This document shows positions 15,890 to 24,594 of a DNA stretch of 64,000 nt, one piece after another. A program made the translations under genes and the position numbers. The DNA comes from Microbacterium oxydans (GTDB lineage Bacteria; Actinomycetota; Actinomycetes; Actinomycetales; Microbacteriaceae), in assembly GCF_900095745.1 (NCBI RefSeq), contig NZ_FMIR01000009.1, forward strand, positions 62,001 through 126,000, written 5' to 3'. The stretch's first letter is position 1. Each line of letters starts with the position of its first letter. Under the pieces are notes generated by a model. That model worked only from the letters and a program-made list of their open reading frames with translations, did not search any database and was not told the DNA's origin.

Positions 15890-17263
15890 ATGACCAAGCT
15901 CAGACTGGCCATCGTCGGTGCGGGCCCCGCCGGCATCTACGCCGCGGACATCCTGCTGAAGGCCGAGCGCAAGTTCGACGTCTCGATCGATCTCTTCGAG
16001 CAGCTCCCCGCTCCGTACGGACTGGTCCGCTACGGCGTCGCCCCCGATCACCCCCGCATCAAGGGCATCGTCAACGCGCTGCGCGATGTGCTCGACCGCG
16101 GAGACATCCGCCTGTTCGGCAACGTGCGCTTCGGTGAGGACATCACCCTCGACGACCTGAAGAAGCACTACAACGCCGTCGTCTTCGCGACCGGAGCGAT
16201 CCGCGACACGTCCATGGAGATCCCCGGGATCGATGCTGTCGCGTCCTACGGTGCCGCCGACTACGTCAGCTGGTTCGACGGACATCCCGACGTGCCGCGC
16301 GAGTGGCCGCTGGATGCCGCATCCGTCGGAGTGCTCGGCAACGGCAACGTGGCGCTCGACGTCGCGCGCATGCTCGCGAAGCACGCCGAGGATCTGCTGG
16401 TCACCGAGGTGCCGGCCAACGTCTACGAGGGTCTCAAGGCCAGCGAGATCACCGACGTGCACGTCTTCGGACGCCGCGGACCGGCGCAGGTGAAGTTCAC
16501 TCCGCTGGAGCTCCGCGAGCTCGGCGAGCTGCGCGATGTCGACATGGTCGTCTACGACGAGGACTTCGACTACGACGAGGCCTCGAAGGATGCTGTCGCC
16601 AGCAACAAGCAGGTCATGGTCATCGACCGCATCCTGCAGTCCTGGCGCAAGCGCGACTCGGTGAACAACGCTGGGGGCACGGCATCGCGCCGACTGCACC
16701 TGCATTTCTGGGCGCGCCCGGTCGAGGTGCGCAAGGACGAGAACGGTCGCGTCGCGGCACTCGTCTACGAGCGCACACAGCCCGACGGTCAGGGCGGCGC
16801 GGTGGGAACCGGTGAGATGCGTGAGGTGCCGCTCCAGGCGCTGTACCGCGCCATCGGCTACTTCGGCTCGCCCCTTCCCGGCGTGCCCTTCGACAAGAAG
16901 CACGGTGTCATCCCGAACCGCGAGGGTCAGGTGCTCGCGAAGGATTCCAACGAGCGGGTCTCCGGCATCTACGCGACCGGCTGGATCAAGCGCGGCCCGG
17001 TGGGGCTGATCGGGCACACCAAGTCCGACGCGATGGAGACCGTGCGGCACATCATCAACGACCAGGGCTCCTGGTGGCACCCGGAGGATCCGTCCGAGGA
17101 GGCCGTCGTCGAGCTGCTGCGGGAGCGCGGCGTGCGCTGGACCGATCTCGAGGGCTGGCACCGTCTCGACGAGCACGAGATCGCCCTCGGTGCTCCCGAC
17201 GAGCGCGCCCGCGTCAAGGTCGTCCCGCGCGACGAGATGGTGCGCGTCTCCCGCGGCGAGTAG
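15890..17263 (+). CDS. FprA-type ferredoxin/adrenodoxin-like NADP+ reductase
   Basis: This 457-residue flavoprotein is homologous to mycobacterial FprA and adrenodoxin reductase. It has an FAD Rossmann motif GAGPAGIYAA (9-18), the typical YGLVRYGVAPDHPRIKG, and an NADPH fold GNGNVALDVARML (about 149-161). It has the FAD-closing segment IYATGWIKRGPVGLIGHTKSDA and passes electrons between NADPH and ferredoxins. AAAGGA before the ATG is a normal ribosome site. No ferredoxin or P450 gene is adjacent. Confidence 0.93.
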   Translation: MTKLRLAIVGAGPAGIYAADILLKAERKFDVSIDLFEQLPAPYGLVRYGVAPDHPRIKGIVNALRDVLDRGDIRLFGNVRFGEDITLDDLKKHYNAVVFATGAIRDTSMEIPGIDAVASYGAADYVSWFDGHPDVPREWPLDAASVGVLGNGNVALDVARMLAKHAEDLLVTEVPANVYEGLKASEITDVHVFGRRGPAQVKFTPLELRELGELRDVDMVVYDEDFDYDEASKDAVASNKQVMVIDRILQSWRKRDSVNNAGGTASRRLHLHFWARPVEVRKDENGRVAALVYERTQPDGQGGAVGTGEMREVPLQALYRAIGYFGSPLPGVPFDKKHGVIPNREGQVLAKDSNERVSGIYATGWIKRGPVGLIGHTKSDAMETVRHIINDQGSWWHPEDPSEEAVVELLRERGVRWTDLEGWHRLDEHEIALGAPDERARVKVVPRDEMVRVSRGE

Positions 17264-17325
17264 GAGGTTCGCCTCCATCGCCCCCGTGCTCGTCGGCTAG
17301 CCTGGCGACGACGGGGGAGGAATGC

Positions 17326-18333
17326 ATGACCGAATGGATCCGGGATGTGCTCGGCGATGAGTTCCAGCAGCTGACTCTCGACCTCGGCACCGATGAGCAG
17401 GGTCCGGTGGTGGCGACCCTGGTGCGCGCGCTCCCGGCCGAGCCGGATCTCTGGCATCGCATCCGTGGGCGCTGGCCGCTGCTCGACGGCGTCGACGTGC
17501 TCTACGTGCACGGCTGGTCAGACTACTTCTTCCAGAAGCGACTCGCGCGTTTCTGGACGTCGCGGGGCGCCCGCTTCTTCGCCCTCGACCTCCGCAAGTA
17601 CGGACGCAGCCTCCGCGACGGGCAGACGCCGGGCTACGTCGCCGACCTCGCCACCTACGACGAGGACATCGGGGCGGCGTTGGAGGCCATGGGGCGGGGG
17701 AGCGGCGGCACCGAGTCCTCCCGGCGTCTGGTTCTGCTCGGTCATTCGACGGGCGGGCTCACGCTGAGTCTCTGGGCGTCACGTCATCCGGGTGCGGCGG
17801 ATGCGGTGATCCTGAACAGCCCCTGGCTGGAGTTCCAGTTCGCGCCGGCGCGGGCGGCGATCGCGCCGATGGTCGAGCTGCAGGCGCGGATTCGGCCGAT
17901 GGAGGCGGCGCCGCAGGTCGACCTCGGCTTCTACACCCGCGCTCAGCAGGAGGTCGCCGACCCGGATGATCCGATGGAGGTGAACGCGCTGTGGCGCCCG
18001 GCGCAGACCATGGCCGTGTACGCGGGCTGGTTGCACGCGATCCTCTCCGGGCACAAGACCGTGGCCGCGGGGCTGTCGATCACGGCTCCGGTGTGCGTGC
18101 TGCTCTCGGCGCGGTTCGCGCCCCCGACGCGGTGGTCGGAAGAGCTCACCAGCGCCGACTCCGTGCTCGTCGTCGACGACATCGCGCGCGCGGCGCTGCG
18201 GCTCGGGGCGAGCGTGACGGTGGAACGCATCGACGGCGCGCTCCACGACGTCTTCCTCTCGCGCCACGACGCGCGCGAGGACGCCTACCGACGCCTCGAG
18301 CGTTGGGTCACGGGTTGGCGAGCGACCCTCTGA
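17326..18333 (+). CDS. Alpha/beta hydrolase (S33/lysophospholipase-like)
   Basis: This 335-residue serine hydrolase has a nucleophile elbow GHSTG (S141), an early VLYVHGWSDYFFQKR oxyanion region, and a probable catalytic histidine H307 in GALHDVFLS. It looks like the monoglyceride lipase/lysophospholipase group. The ATG at 17326 has GGAGGAA just upstream, and TAGCCT (17298-17303) is a likely -10, so this gene has a short leader. The longer open frame upstream overlaps fprA and is rejected. It is convergent with the GntR regulator. Confidence 0.82.
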   Translation: MTEWIRDVLGDEFQQLTLDLGTDEQGPVVATLVRALPAEPDLWHRIRGRWPLLDGVDVLYVHGWSDYFFQKRLARFWTSRGARFFALDLRKYGRSLRDGQTPGYVADLATYDEDIGAALEAMGRGSGGTESSRRLVLLGHSTGGLTLSLWASRHPGAADAVILNSPWLEFQFAPARAAIAPMVELQARIRPMEAAPQVDLGFYTRAQQEVADPDDPMEVNALWRPAQTMAVYAGWLHAILSGHKTVAAGLSITAPVCVLLSARFAPPTRWSEELTSADSVLVVDDIARAALRLGASVTVERIDGALHDVFLSRHDAREDAYRRLERWVTGWRATL

Positions 18334-18340
18334 TCGCGCG

Positions 18341-18973
18341 TCACAGGTAGTACATCGCCCGGACCAGGCGCTCCGCCTCATCGCCGTCACCGTTTCGGAC
18401 GGCTCCGGCGAAGGCGATGTACACATCCCGCATCCGAGCGCGGTCCTTCGCGGGGACCACCCAGTCGCGGAGGTTGCGGAACAGCACCATGCTCGCGTCT
18501 TCCATCAGCGTGCGATGCTGCGCGTTCCCGCTCCGATCTCCGAGATACGAGAACACCGCCCATCGTGCGTCCGAGGTCGTCGCCGTGTCCTCGAGGGACG
18601 CGTGCATCGCGGCCACGAGTCGGACGACGTGATCGCGCTGGCCGTCGCTGATGCGCGGAACGGCCAGCCGTGCGGCGATCGCCGCCTGGTACCCGGCGAA
18701 CTCGAGCGACTGCGTGATCGTCTCCGAGGTCACCTCGGTCACCTCGGTGTACCGGCTCGGATACATCGTCACCATCCCCAGCCGCTCCAGCCGCTGAAGC
18801 GCTTCGCGAACGGGTGTTCGCGACACGTGCAGCTCTTCGGCCACGTCGACGTCGCGGATGCGTTCGCCGGCCGCGAGCGTGCCCTCGATGATCTGTCTGC
18901 CGAGGTGGTGGAACACCTCTTCGGCCAGAAGCTGCTTGCTCTCGCCGACACTCGTCGATCCGATAATGCTCAT
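18341..18973 (-). CDS. GntR family (FCD/FadR-type) transcriptional regulator
   Basis: This 210-residue protein has an N-terminal winged helix (about 15-80) with the GntR pattern AAGERIRDVDVAEELHVSRTPVREALQRL. Its all-helical C-terminal FCD-like domain binds a small carboxylate or metal-linked ligand in relatives. A purine-rich GGGGGCAGG lies before the ATG. No divergent catabolic gene is next to it, so its target is unclear. A 9-bp inverted repeat lies 37-75 bp upstream. Confidence 0.85.
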   Translation of the reverse strand: MSIIGSTSVGESKQLLAEEVFHHLGRQIIEGTLAAGERIRDVDVAEELHVSRTPVREALQRLERLGMVTMYPSRYTEVTEVTSETITQSLEFAGYQAAIAARLAVPRISDGQRDHVVRLVAAMHASLEDTATTSDARWAVFSYLGDRSGNAQHRTLMEDASMVLFRNLRDWVVPAKDRARMRDVYIAFAGAVRNGDGDEAERLVRAMYYL

Positions 18974-19009
18974 GGACCTGCCCCCAGTTGCCCTTCATTT
19001 CCCGAGCAT

Positions 19010-19048
19010 CCTCATGATCAGCCCCGGGTGGGCCACCGCATCATGAGG
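19010..19048. repeat. 9-bp inverted repeat upstream of the GntR gene
   Basis: CCTCATGAT (19010-19018) is perfectly complementary to ATCATGAGG (19040-19048), with 21 bp between. It may be a paired operator or a leader hairpin for the GntR gene. Apart from this repeat and the yajQ terminator, the 291-bp gap 18974-19264 holds nothing I can identify. Confidence 0.45.
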
Positions 19049-19200
19049 TCGCGTCGGTCTCCAACACGATCTACGCCTGTCGTCGCGTGTGGGGGCACAC
19101 GGCTGTCGGCGACTTTTCCAGTCTTGGCCACTCACGCCGATATTCCGGTATGCGATCCTACTGCTCGGCTCCGGAAGACCGAAGTCGCGGCCGTGGGCAG

Positions 19201-19242
19201 ACGAAAGGCCCCACTCGGCCTTTCGCCGAGTGGGGCCTTTCG
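19201..19242 (-). terminator. Rho-independent terminator of yajQ
   Basis: ACGAAAGGCCCCACTCGGC pairs perfectly with its complement around a short loop, and the arm includes a T-rich CTTTCGT. It lies 23 bp past the yajQ stop. Confidence 0.8.
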
Positions 19243-19264
19243 TCGTGCAAGCGGGAGGTTCGCG

Positions 19265-19753
19265 CTAGCGGTAGTTGATGAACTGCAGGTCGAGATCGAG
19301 GTCGGCGCCCTTCAGCAGCGCGATGACCGACTGCAGGTCGTCGCGGCTCTTGGACTGCACGCGCAGTTCGTCGCCCTGGATCTGGCTCTTGACGCCCTTG
19401 GGGCCCTCGTCGCGGATGATCTTGCCGATCTTCTTCGCGTTCTCCGAGGAGATGCCGTCCTTGAGCGTCGAGACGATGCGGAACTCCTTGCCGCTGGCGA
19501 ACGGGTCGCCCGACTCGAGGCTCTTCAGCGAGATGCCGCGCTTGATGAGCTTGGACTGGAACACGTCGAGCACGGCCTTCGCCCGCTCCTCGGTGTTCGC
19601 GATGATCAGGATGCTCTCGCCGCTCCAGGCGATCGACGCACCCGTGCCCTTGAAGTCGTAGCGCTGCTCGATCTCCTTGCGGGCCTGGTTCAGGGCGTTC
19701 TCGGCCTCCTGATGATCCACCTTCGAGACGATGTCAAAAGAACTGTCAGCCAT
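19265..19753 (-). CDS. YajQ/DUF520 family nucleotide-binding protein
   Basis: This 162-residue protein has the two-ferredoxin-fold YajQ pattern: start [33 protein letters not shown], the repeat [20 protein letters not shown], and end [12 protein letters not shown]. Family members bind nucleotides, and one Xanthomonas homologue binds cyclic di-GMP; the role here is unknown. The ATG at 19753 lies six bases after TAGGAT, so the mRNA is probably leaderless. Confidence 0.93.
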   Translation of the reverse strand: MADSSFDIVSKVDHQEAENALNQARKEIEQRYDFKGTGASIAWSGESILIIANTEERAKAVLDVFQSKLIKRGISLKSLESGDPFASGKEFRIVSTLKDGISSENAKKIGKIIRDEGPKGVKSQIQGDELRVQSKSRDDLQSVIALLKGADLDLDLQFINYR

Positions 19754-19759
19754 GGTTTC

Positions 19760-19765
19760 ATCCTA
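19760..19765 (-). promoter_or_regulatory. -10 box of yajQ
   Basis: TAGGAT (complement) lies six bases upstream of the ATG. It overlaps the end of the upstream lipoprotein gene. Confidence 0.5.
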
Positions 19766-19766
19766 C

Positions 19767-20198
19767 TCAGGGGCTCAGTGCGTACACATTGTCGGAGATC
19801 CTGGTTGCTCCGTCCGGAGTGGGGTAGTCGTCCGGCACCGTCGTGAAGTGACCCGCCGGTCCGCTCATCTCCACAGGACCGCGCTCCCCGCCGCAGCCCA
19901 TGCCCCACTCGTCCTCGTCGCGGTAGGCGAGTACGCAGACCGTCGACGGCTCGACGCCCCGCAGCAGCCAGATCGAGCTGCCGGAGTGCTCGCCGACCAA
20001 GCGCGCCGACGAGAGGTCGGCGACGTCGCCGGAGTCCTGCTCGACCACCCCGTCCGGCACGGTGTCCGCAGCCTCCGCGTCTCGATCCAGCACGGCGTAG
20101 TTCGTGGCGAACGCCGTGCAGCCGCTCAGGGCGATCGCCGACAGCGTCAGGAGGAGACCCGCCGCTGTTCGCGCGACACGAAGGGAACGATCCGTCAT
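19767..20198 (-). CDS. Putative lipoprotein of unknown function
   Basis: This 143-residue protein has a lipoprotein signal peptide: basic MTDRSLRVAR, a hydrophobic stretch, and lipobox LSGC with the cysteine at about residue 27. The mature part has two further cysteines (TVCVLAYR, WGMGCGG) that may pair. I do not recognise a family. The ATG at 20198 is chosen over the one at 20204 because TAGACT (20205-20210) lies exactly six bases before it. Confidence 0.7.
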   Translation of the reverse strand: MTDRSLRVARTAAGLLLTLSAIALSGCTAFATNYAVLDRDAEAADTVPDGVVEQDSGDVADLSSARLVGEHSGSSIWLLRGVEPSTVCVLAYRDEDEWGMGCGGERGPVEMSGPAGHFTTVPDDYPTPDGATRISDNVYALSP

Positions 20199-20204
20199 CC
20201 CCAC

Positions 20205-20210
20205 AGTCTA
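20205..20210 (-). promoter_or_regulatory. -10 box of the lipoprotein gene
   Basis: TAGACT (complement) is six bases before the ATG at 20198. The LacI-type site at 20232-20249 lies close to where a -35 would be. Confidence 0.5.
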
Positions 20211-20231
20211 CGAGCGCTCCCTGTCGAGTCC

Positions 20232-20249
20232 TGTGGAAGCGTTTTCACA
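20232..20249. promoter_or_regulatory. LacI-type operator, distal copy
   Basis: TGTGGAAGCGTTTTCACA is an imperfect 18-bp dyad around a central CG, the hallmark of LacI/GalR-family operators. It lies between the lipoprotein gene and the maltose-type operon and could serve either. Confidence 0.6.
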
Positions 20250-20301
20250 CCCGGCGCTTCCGATCTGCCCGGTCACGGGTTGGTATCGACGCTCTTCTTC
20301 G

Positions 20302-20345
20302 TTGCAAAAGGAGTCGTATCCGATGCATACTGTAAGCGCTTGCAG
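20302..20345 (+). promoter_or_regulatory. Promoter and LacI-type operator of the maltose-type ABC operon
   Basis: TTGCAA (20302-20307) and CATACT (20326-20331) are spaced 18 bp. Directly after them, CTGTAAGCGCTTGCAG (20330-20345) is a LacI-type dyad centred on CG and would cover the transcription start. This predicts repression lifted by sugar. No LacI gene is in the window. Confidence 0.65.
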
Positions 20346-20383
20346 TCTGTGCAGGCCACCAGCACCGAGAGAGGCACACACCA

Positions 20384-21592
20384 ATGAAGGTGAACAAGAG
20401 GGGCATCGCCGCCGCAGGCGCGATCGCCATCGTTTCGACTCTGACGCTTGCCGGCTGCTCCGCAGGGACCAGCGGCGACGACACCTCCGACTCCAAAGGC
20501 AGCGGCAAGCTGGTCGTCTGGGTCGACGCCGAGCGCGTGGACGCGCTGCAGACCGCGGCGGACTCCTACGAGGACAAGACCGGCGTCAAGGTCGAGCTCG
20601 TCGGCAAGTCGGTCGACGACATGAAGGACGACTTCATCCAGCAGGTCCCGACCGGCAAAGGCCCTGACGTGGTCATGGGTGCGCACGACTGGCTGGGCGA
20701 GCTCTCCACCAACGGCGTCGTCGCGCCGATCGAGCTCGGCGACAGCTCCGAGGACTACCTTCCGGTCGCGCTGCAGGCCGCAACCTACGAGGGCACCGTG
20801 TACATGCTTCCGTACGCGGTCGAGAACATCGCCGTGCTGCGCAACGCCGACCTCGTCCCGGCCGCCGCGACCAGCTTCGACGACATGGTCTCGAAGGGCA
20901 CCTTCGTCGTCGAGCAGGGCGCCGAGGGCAACCCGTACCACCTGTACCCGTTCCAGACCGCGTTCGGTGCCCCGGTCTTCGGCACCGATGACTCGGGCAG
21001 CTACGACCCCACCGACCTGCAGCTCGGCAGTGAGGGCGGCTTCGCCTTCGCCGACTGGCTGGGTGTGCAGGGCGCTGCGGGCGTGCTGAACACCGACGTC
21101 GACGGCGAGATCGCCAAGCAGCAGTTCCTCGACGGCACGGCCGCCTTCTGGCTGACCGGCCCGTGGAACGTGGGGGCCGCAACCGACGCCGGCATCAACG
21201 TCGCGATCGACCCGATCCCCAGCCCGACCGGTGAGACCGCTTCGCCGTTCGCCGGCGTCAAGGGCTTCTTCGTCAGCTCCGAGTCGAAGAACAAGGTCGC
21301 CGCGAACGACTTCCTCGTCAACTACATCGGCACCGAAGACGTGCAGCTCGAGCTGTTCAAGGCCGGCAACGTCCTGCCGGCGCTCACCGCTGCCGCCGAC
21401 ACCGCGGCGTCCGACCCGATCATCGCCGGCTTCCAGGCCGTCGGCGAAGACGCCGTGCCGATGCCGGCTATCCCGGCGATGGGCGCGGTGTGGGAATTCT
21501 GGGGCGTGGCCGAGGCCGCGATCATCAACGGCGCGGACCCGAAGACGACGTGGCAGAAGCTCGTCGACGACGTGACCGCCGCGATCAAGTAA
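20384..21592 (+). CDS. Extracellular solute-binding lipoprotein, maltose/maltodextrin type
   Basis: This 402-residue lipoprotein has a signal peptide with lipobox LAGC (C25), a Ser/Asp-rich linker, then a MalE-like fold: KLVVWVDAERVDALQTAADSYEDKTGVKVEL, VVMGAHDWLGELSTNGVVAPIEL, and AFWLTGPWNV. It captures maltose, maltodextrin or a related oligosaccharide outside the cell for the following permeases. GAGAGG lies upstream of the ATG. It is first in a three-gene operon under LacI-type operators. Confidence 0.88.
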   Translation: MKVNKRGIAAAGAIAIVSTLTLAGCSAGTSGDDTSDSKGSGKLVVWVDAERVDALQTAADSYEDKTGVKVELVGKSVDDMKDDFIQQVPTGKGPDVVMGAHDWLGELSTNGVVAPIELGDSSEDYLPVALQAATYEGTVYMLPYAVENIAVLRNADLVPAAATSFDDMVSKGTFVVEQGAEGNPYHLYPFQTAFGAPVFGTDDSGSYDPTDLQLGSEGGFAFADWLGVQGAAGVLNTDVDGEIAKQQFLDGTAAFWLTGPWNVGAATDAGINVAIDPIPSPTGETASPFAGVKGFFVSSESKNKVAANDFLVNYIGTEDVQLELFKAGNVLPALTAAADTAASDPIIAGFQAVGEDAVPMPAIPAMGAVWEFWGVAEAAIINGADPKTTWQKLVDDVTAAIK

Positions 21593-21608
21593 CAGCCATC
21601 ACACTGAC

Positions 21609-21644
21609 CCTGCCGGGGTGGACTCCTCCGTCCGCCCCGGCAGG
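21609..21644 (+). other. Intra-operon hairpin between binding protein and first permease
   Basis: CCTGCCGGGG (21609-21618) pairs perfectly with CCCCGGCAGG (21635-21644), with no T tract behind it. Such hairpins after binding-protein genes typically stabilise that segment of mRNA or partly stop transcription, giving excess binding protein. Confidence 0.65.
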
Positions 21645-21661
21645 ATCATGACGAGGACGAC

Positions 21662-23266
21662 ATGACTGACATCGACGAGCGCACCGCTCCTCCGACCAGA
21701 CGCCAGCGCCAGGCCGCGAAGATCGCCGAGGCGGCATCCGGCCCGATCGGCTGGATGCTGCTGAAGATCCTCCTGCTGGCCGTCGTCGACGCGATCGCCC
21801 TGTATGCGGCGTTCGTGCTCTTCGCCCACCAGGAGTGGCTGATCCTCGGCATCGTCGTCGCGGTCGCCGTCCTCGTCAACTACATCTACTTCTCCCGCAA
21901 GCGCATCGCGGCGAAGTACCTGACACCCGGCATCATCTTCCTGATCCTGTTCCAGGTGTTCACGCTGCTCTACACCGGCTACATCGGGTTCACGAACTAC
22001 GGCACCGGGCACAACGGCACGAAAGACCAGGCCATCTCCTCTCTCCTCGCGTCGGCGCAGGAGCGGGTCGAGGACTCGCCCACCTATCCGGTGACGGTCG
22101 TCGAGCAGTTCGGCACCTACGGTCTTCTCGTCACCGACCCGGACTCCGGCGACGCGCTTCTCGGCACGGCCGAGCAGCCGCTCGAAGAGGTCGACGCGCA
22201 GTTCGAGGGCGGACAGGCCGTCGCGGTCGACGGCTGGACGACGCTCCCGCTGGCTACCGTGTTCACCCTCTCGGAAGAACTCGAGAAGCTGTCGGTCCCC
22301 TTCAGCGACGACCCGAACGACGGCAGCCTGCGCGCGCCGGACGGACAGAAGGGGTACCTCTACGTCTCGACGCTCGAGTACGACGAGGCCGCCGACACCA
22401 TCACCGACACCACCACGGGCACGGTGTACGCCGACACGGGCGACGGAGCCTTCACCGCCGACGACGGCGAGCAGCTGCTGCCGGGATGGCAGACCACGGT
22501 CGGCTTCGACAACTTCGTGCGCGCGGTCACCGACTCCTCGATCCGCGGACCGCTCATCTCGGTGACGGTGTGGACCTTCGCGTTCGCGCTGATCTCGGTC
22601 GCGACGACATTCTTCCTCGGGCTCCTGCTCGCGCTGGTGTTCAACAACACCCGGATGCGGTTCCGCAACGGGTACCGGATCATCCTGATCCTTCCTTACG
22701 CGTTCCCCGCGTTCCTGTCCGCACTCGTCTGGGCCGGCATGATGAACGAGAGCTTCGGCTTCATCAACCAGGTCATCTTCGGGGGAGCGGACATCCCCTG
22801 GCTCACCGATCCGACGCTGGCCAAGGTGTCGGTGCTCCTGGTGAACCTGTGGCTGGGCTTCCCCTACATGTTCCTCGTCTGCATGGGCGCACTGCAGGGC
22901 ATCCCGGAGGACGTGAACGAGGCCGCCGTGATGGACGGCGCGAATCCGTGGCAGGTCTTCCGGCGGATCAAGCTGCCGCTGCTGCTCGTCACGGTCGCGC
23001 CGCTGCTGATCTCGTCGTTCGCGTTCAACTTCAACAACTTCAACCTGATCTACATGCTCACCAACGGCGGGCCGCGCTTCAGCGACGTGTCCATCCCGGT
23101 CGGGCACACCGACATCCTGATCTCGATGGTCTACAAGGTGGCCTTCACCGGGCAGACCCGTGACTACGGCCTGGCTTCGGCGTTCACCATCCTGATCTTC
23201 ATCGTGGTCGCGACCATCTCGATCATCAGCTTCCGCAAGACCAAGGCCCTCGAGGAGCTGAACTGA
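21662..23266 (+). CDS. Maltose/maltodextrin-type ABC permease (MalF-like)
   Basis: This 534-residue protein has three N-terminal TM helices, a long extracytoplasmic insert (about 115-275) as in MalF, then five further TM helices. The EAA loop that contacts the ATPase is EDVNEAAVMDGANPWQVFRRIKLP. The insert probably docks the binding protein. The GACGAGGAC before the ATG is a fair ribosome site. It is followed one base after its stop by the second permease. Confidence 0.9.
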   Translation: MTDIDERTAPPTRRQRQAAKIAEAASGPIGWMLLKILLLAVVDAIALYAAFVLFAHQEWLILGIVVAVAVLVNYIYFSRKRIAAKYLTPGIIFLILFQVFTLLYTGYIGFTNYGTGHNGTKDQAISSLLASAQERVEDSPTYPVTVVEQFGTYGLLVTDPDSGDALLGTAEQPLEEVDAQFEGGQAVAVDGWTTLPLATVFTLSEELEKLSVPFSDDPNDGSLRAPDGQKGYLYVSTLEYDEAADTITDTTTGTVYADTGDGAFTADDGEQLLPGWQTTVGFDNFVRAVTDSSIRGPLISVTVWTFAFALISVATTFFLGLLLALVFNNTRMRFRNGYRIILILPYAFPAFLSALVWAGMMNESFGFINQVIFGGADIPWLTDPTLAKVSVLLVNLWLGFPYMFLVCMGALQGIPEDVNEAAVMDGANPWQVFRRIKLPLLLVTVAPLLISSFAFNFNNFNLIYMLTNGGPRFSDVSIPVGHTDILISMVYKVAFTGQTRDYGLASAFTILIFIVVATISIISFRKTKALEELN

Positions 23267-23267
23267 C

Positions 23268-24191
23268 ATGAGCACCACTCGCTCCACCACCGCTCACGCT
23301 GCCACCGATGGGCCGAGTCTCGCCCCGCGTCGCCGCAGCTTCGGTGCCTGGTTCGCCGATACCGGATGGCGGCATCTCGTCGCGATCGTGGTCAGCGCCT
23401 TCGCCTTGTTCCCGCTTCTGTACGTCGTCTCGGCGTCGCTGAACCCGAAGGGGACGCTGACCGGATCGAACCAGCTGTTCTCCGCGATCGGGATCGACAG
23501 TTACGTGCGCATCCTGAGCGACCCGCAGAACCCGTACGGCATGTGGTTCCTCAACACCCTGCTGATCGCCGTCGTGACCGGGGCGGTCACGGTCTTCATC
23601 GGCGCCTGCGCGGCGTATGCCTTCTCGCGTATGCGGTTCGCCGGGCGCCGCGTCGGGCTCGTCACGATCGTGGTCGTGCAGATGTTCCCGCAGCTGCTCG
23701 CGGTCGTCGCGATCTTCCTGCTCATGTCGACGCTGGGGGACTGGTTCCCCGCCATCGGCCTGAACACCCACACCGGCCTGATCCTGGTCTACCTCGGCGG
23801 CGCGCTCGGTGTGAACACCTACCTGATGTACGGGTTCTTCAACACGATCCCGAAGGAGATCGACGAGGCCGCTCGCATCGACGGCGCCGGTCACGCACGC
23901 ATCTTCTTCACCATCATCCTGCGCCTGGTCGCGCCCATCCTCGCGGTGGTCGGACTGCTCTCCTTCATCGGCACGGTCAACGAGTATGTGATCGCGAGCG
24001 TCATGCTCGTCGACGTGGAGCAGCAGACGCTGGTCGTCGGGCTCACCAAGCTCGTCGCGAACCCGCGCTATGCGGACTGGTCGGCGTTCTCCGCGGGCGC
24101 CGTGATGGCGGCCATCCCGGTGATGATCCTGTTCCTCTTCCTGCAGAAGTACATCGTCGGCGGTCTCACCGCGGGCGCGACGAAGGGCTGA
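23268..24191 (+). CDS. Maltose-type ABC permease (MalG-like)
   Basis: This 307-residue protein has six TM helices and the EAA loop KEIDEAARIDGAGHARIFFTIILRLV. It pairs with the upstream permease. No ABC ATPase gene follows, so the complex must borrow a shared MsmX/MalK-type ATPase encoded elsewhere, as is common in Gram-positives. Confidence 0.9.
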   Translation: MSTTRSTTAHAATDGPSLAPRRRSFGAWFADTGWRHLVAIVVSAFALFPLLYVVSASLNPKGTLTGSNQLFSAIGIDSYVRILSDPQNPYGMWFLNTLLIAVVTGAVTVFIGACAAYAFSRMRFAGRRVGLVTIVVVQMFPQLLAVVAIFLLMSTLGDWFPAIGLNTHTGLILVYLGGALGVNTYLMYGFFNTIPKEIDEAARIDGAGHARIFFTIILRLVAPILAVVGLLSFIGTVNEYVIASVMLVDVEQQTLVVGLTKLVANPRYADWSAFSAGAVMAAIPVMILFLFLQKYIVGGLTAGATKG

Positions 24192-24212
24192 ACGCCCCCG
24201 CGGCGCACTCGG

Positions 24213-24224
24213 CACGGATCCGTG
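24213..24224. repeat. 12-bp perfect palindrome after the permease operon
   Basis: CACGGATCCGTG lies in the 70-bp gap between the MalG-like permease and the PadR gene. There is no T tract, so it is more likely a protein site than a terminator. Low certainty. Confidence 0.3.
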
Positions 24225-24248
24225 TCGGAGGTAACGTGCATCGCATGG

Positions 24249-24267
24249 TAGCTTGTCATGCATGACA
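24249..24267 (+). promoter_or_regulatory. PadR autoregulatory operator over the -10 and start codon
   Basis: TGTCATGCATGACA (24254-24267) is a perfect 14-bp palindrome that contains the padR ATG (24262) and abuts TAGCTT (24249-24254), a likely -10 seven bases upstream of the ATG. PadR proteins classically bind ATGT/ACAT-type dyads in their own promoters, so this is a strong autorepression candidate. Confidence 0.6.
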
Positions 24268-24594
24268 GCTGATGTCGGATCGCAGATGCGCAAAGGGGTG
24301 GTCGAGTACTGCGTGCTCGGACTCCTCGCGCGTGAGCCGATGTACGGCTGGCAGCTGGCCGATGCGCTCACCGGCGCCGGGCTGATCGCCAGCATCGGCA
24401 CGCTCTACCCGCTGCTGGGACGGCTGCGGGACAACGGCTGGGTCAGCACGTTCGACCTGCCGTCGGAGAGCGGACCCGTGCGCAAGTACTACCGGCTCAC
24501 CGAGTCGGGTACCGAGCAGCTCGAGCGCTTCCGAGTGCAGTGGACCCCGTTCGCCCGTGTGGTGACGGGCATCGTCGGAGAGGGACGACCATGA
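24262..24594 (+). CDS. PadR family transcriptional regulator
   Basis: This 110-residue winged-helix protein of the short PadR type shows MRKGVVEYCVLGLLAREPMYGWQLADAL, then IGTLYPLLGRLRDNGWV and RKYYRLTESG, the canonical recognition and wing segments. The ATG at 24262 is preferred over TTG at 24253 because the operator and -10 place the transcript start there. It is coupled by ATGA overlap to the HAAS-type membrane protein, the usual arrangement in which PadR controls a membrane-stress partner. Confidence 0.88.
   Translation: MTADVGSQMRKGVVEYCVLGLLAREPMYGWQLADALTGAGLIASIGTLYPLLGRLRDNGWVSTFDLPSESGPVRKYYRLTESGTEQLERFRVQWTPFARVVTGIVGEGRP

Noticed and set aside
19201-19242. Possible insertion sequence end or REP element
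   Set aside because: The hairpin sits just past yajQ and has the shape and position of an intrinsic terminator.
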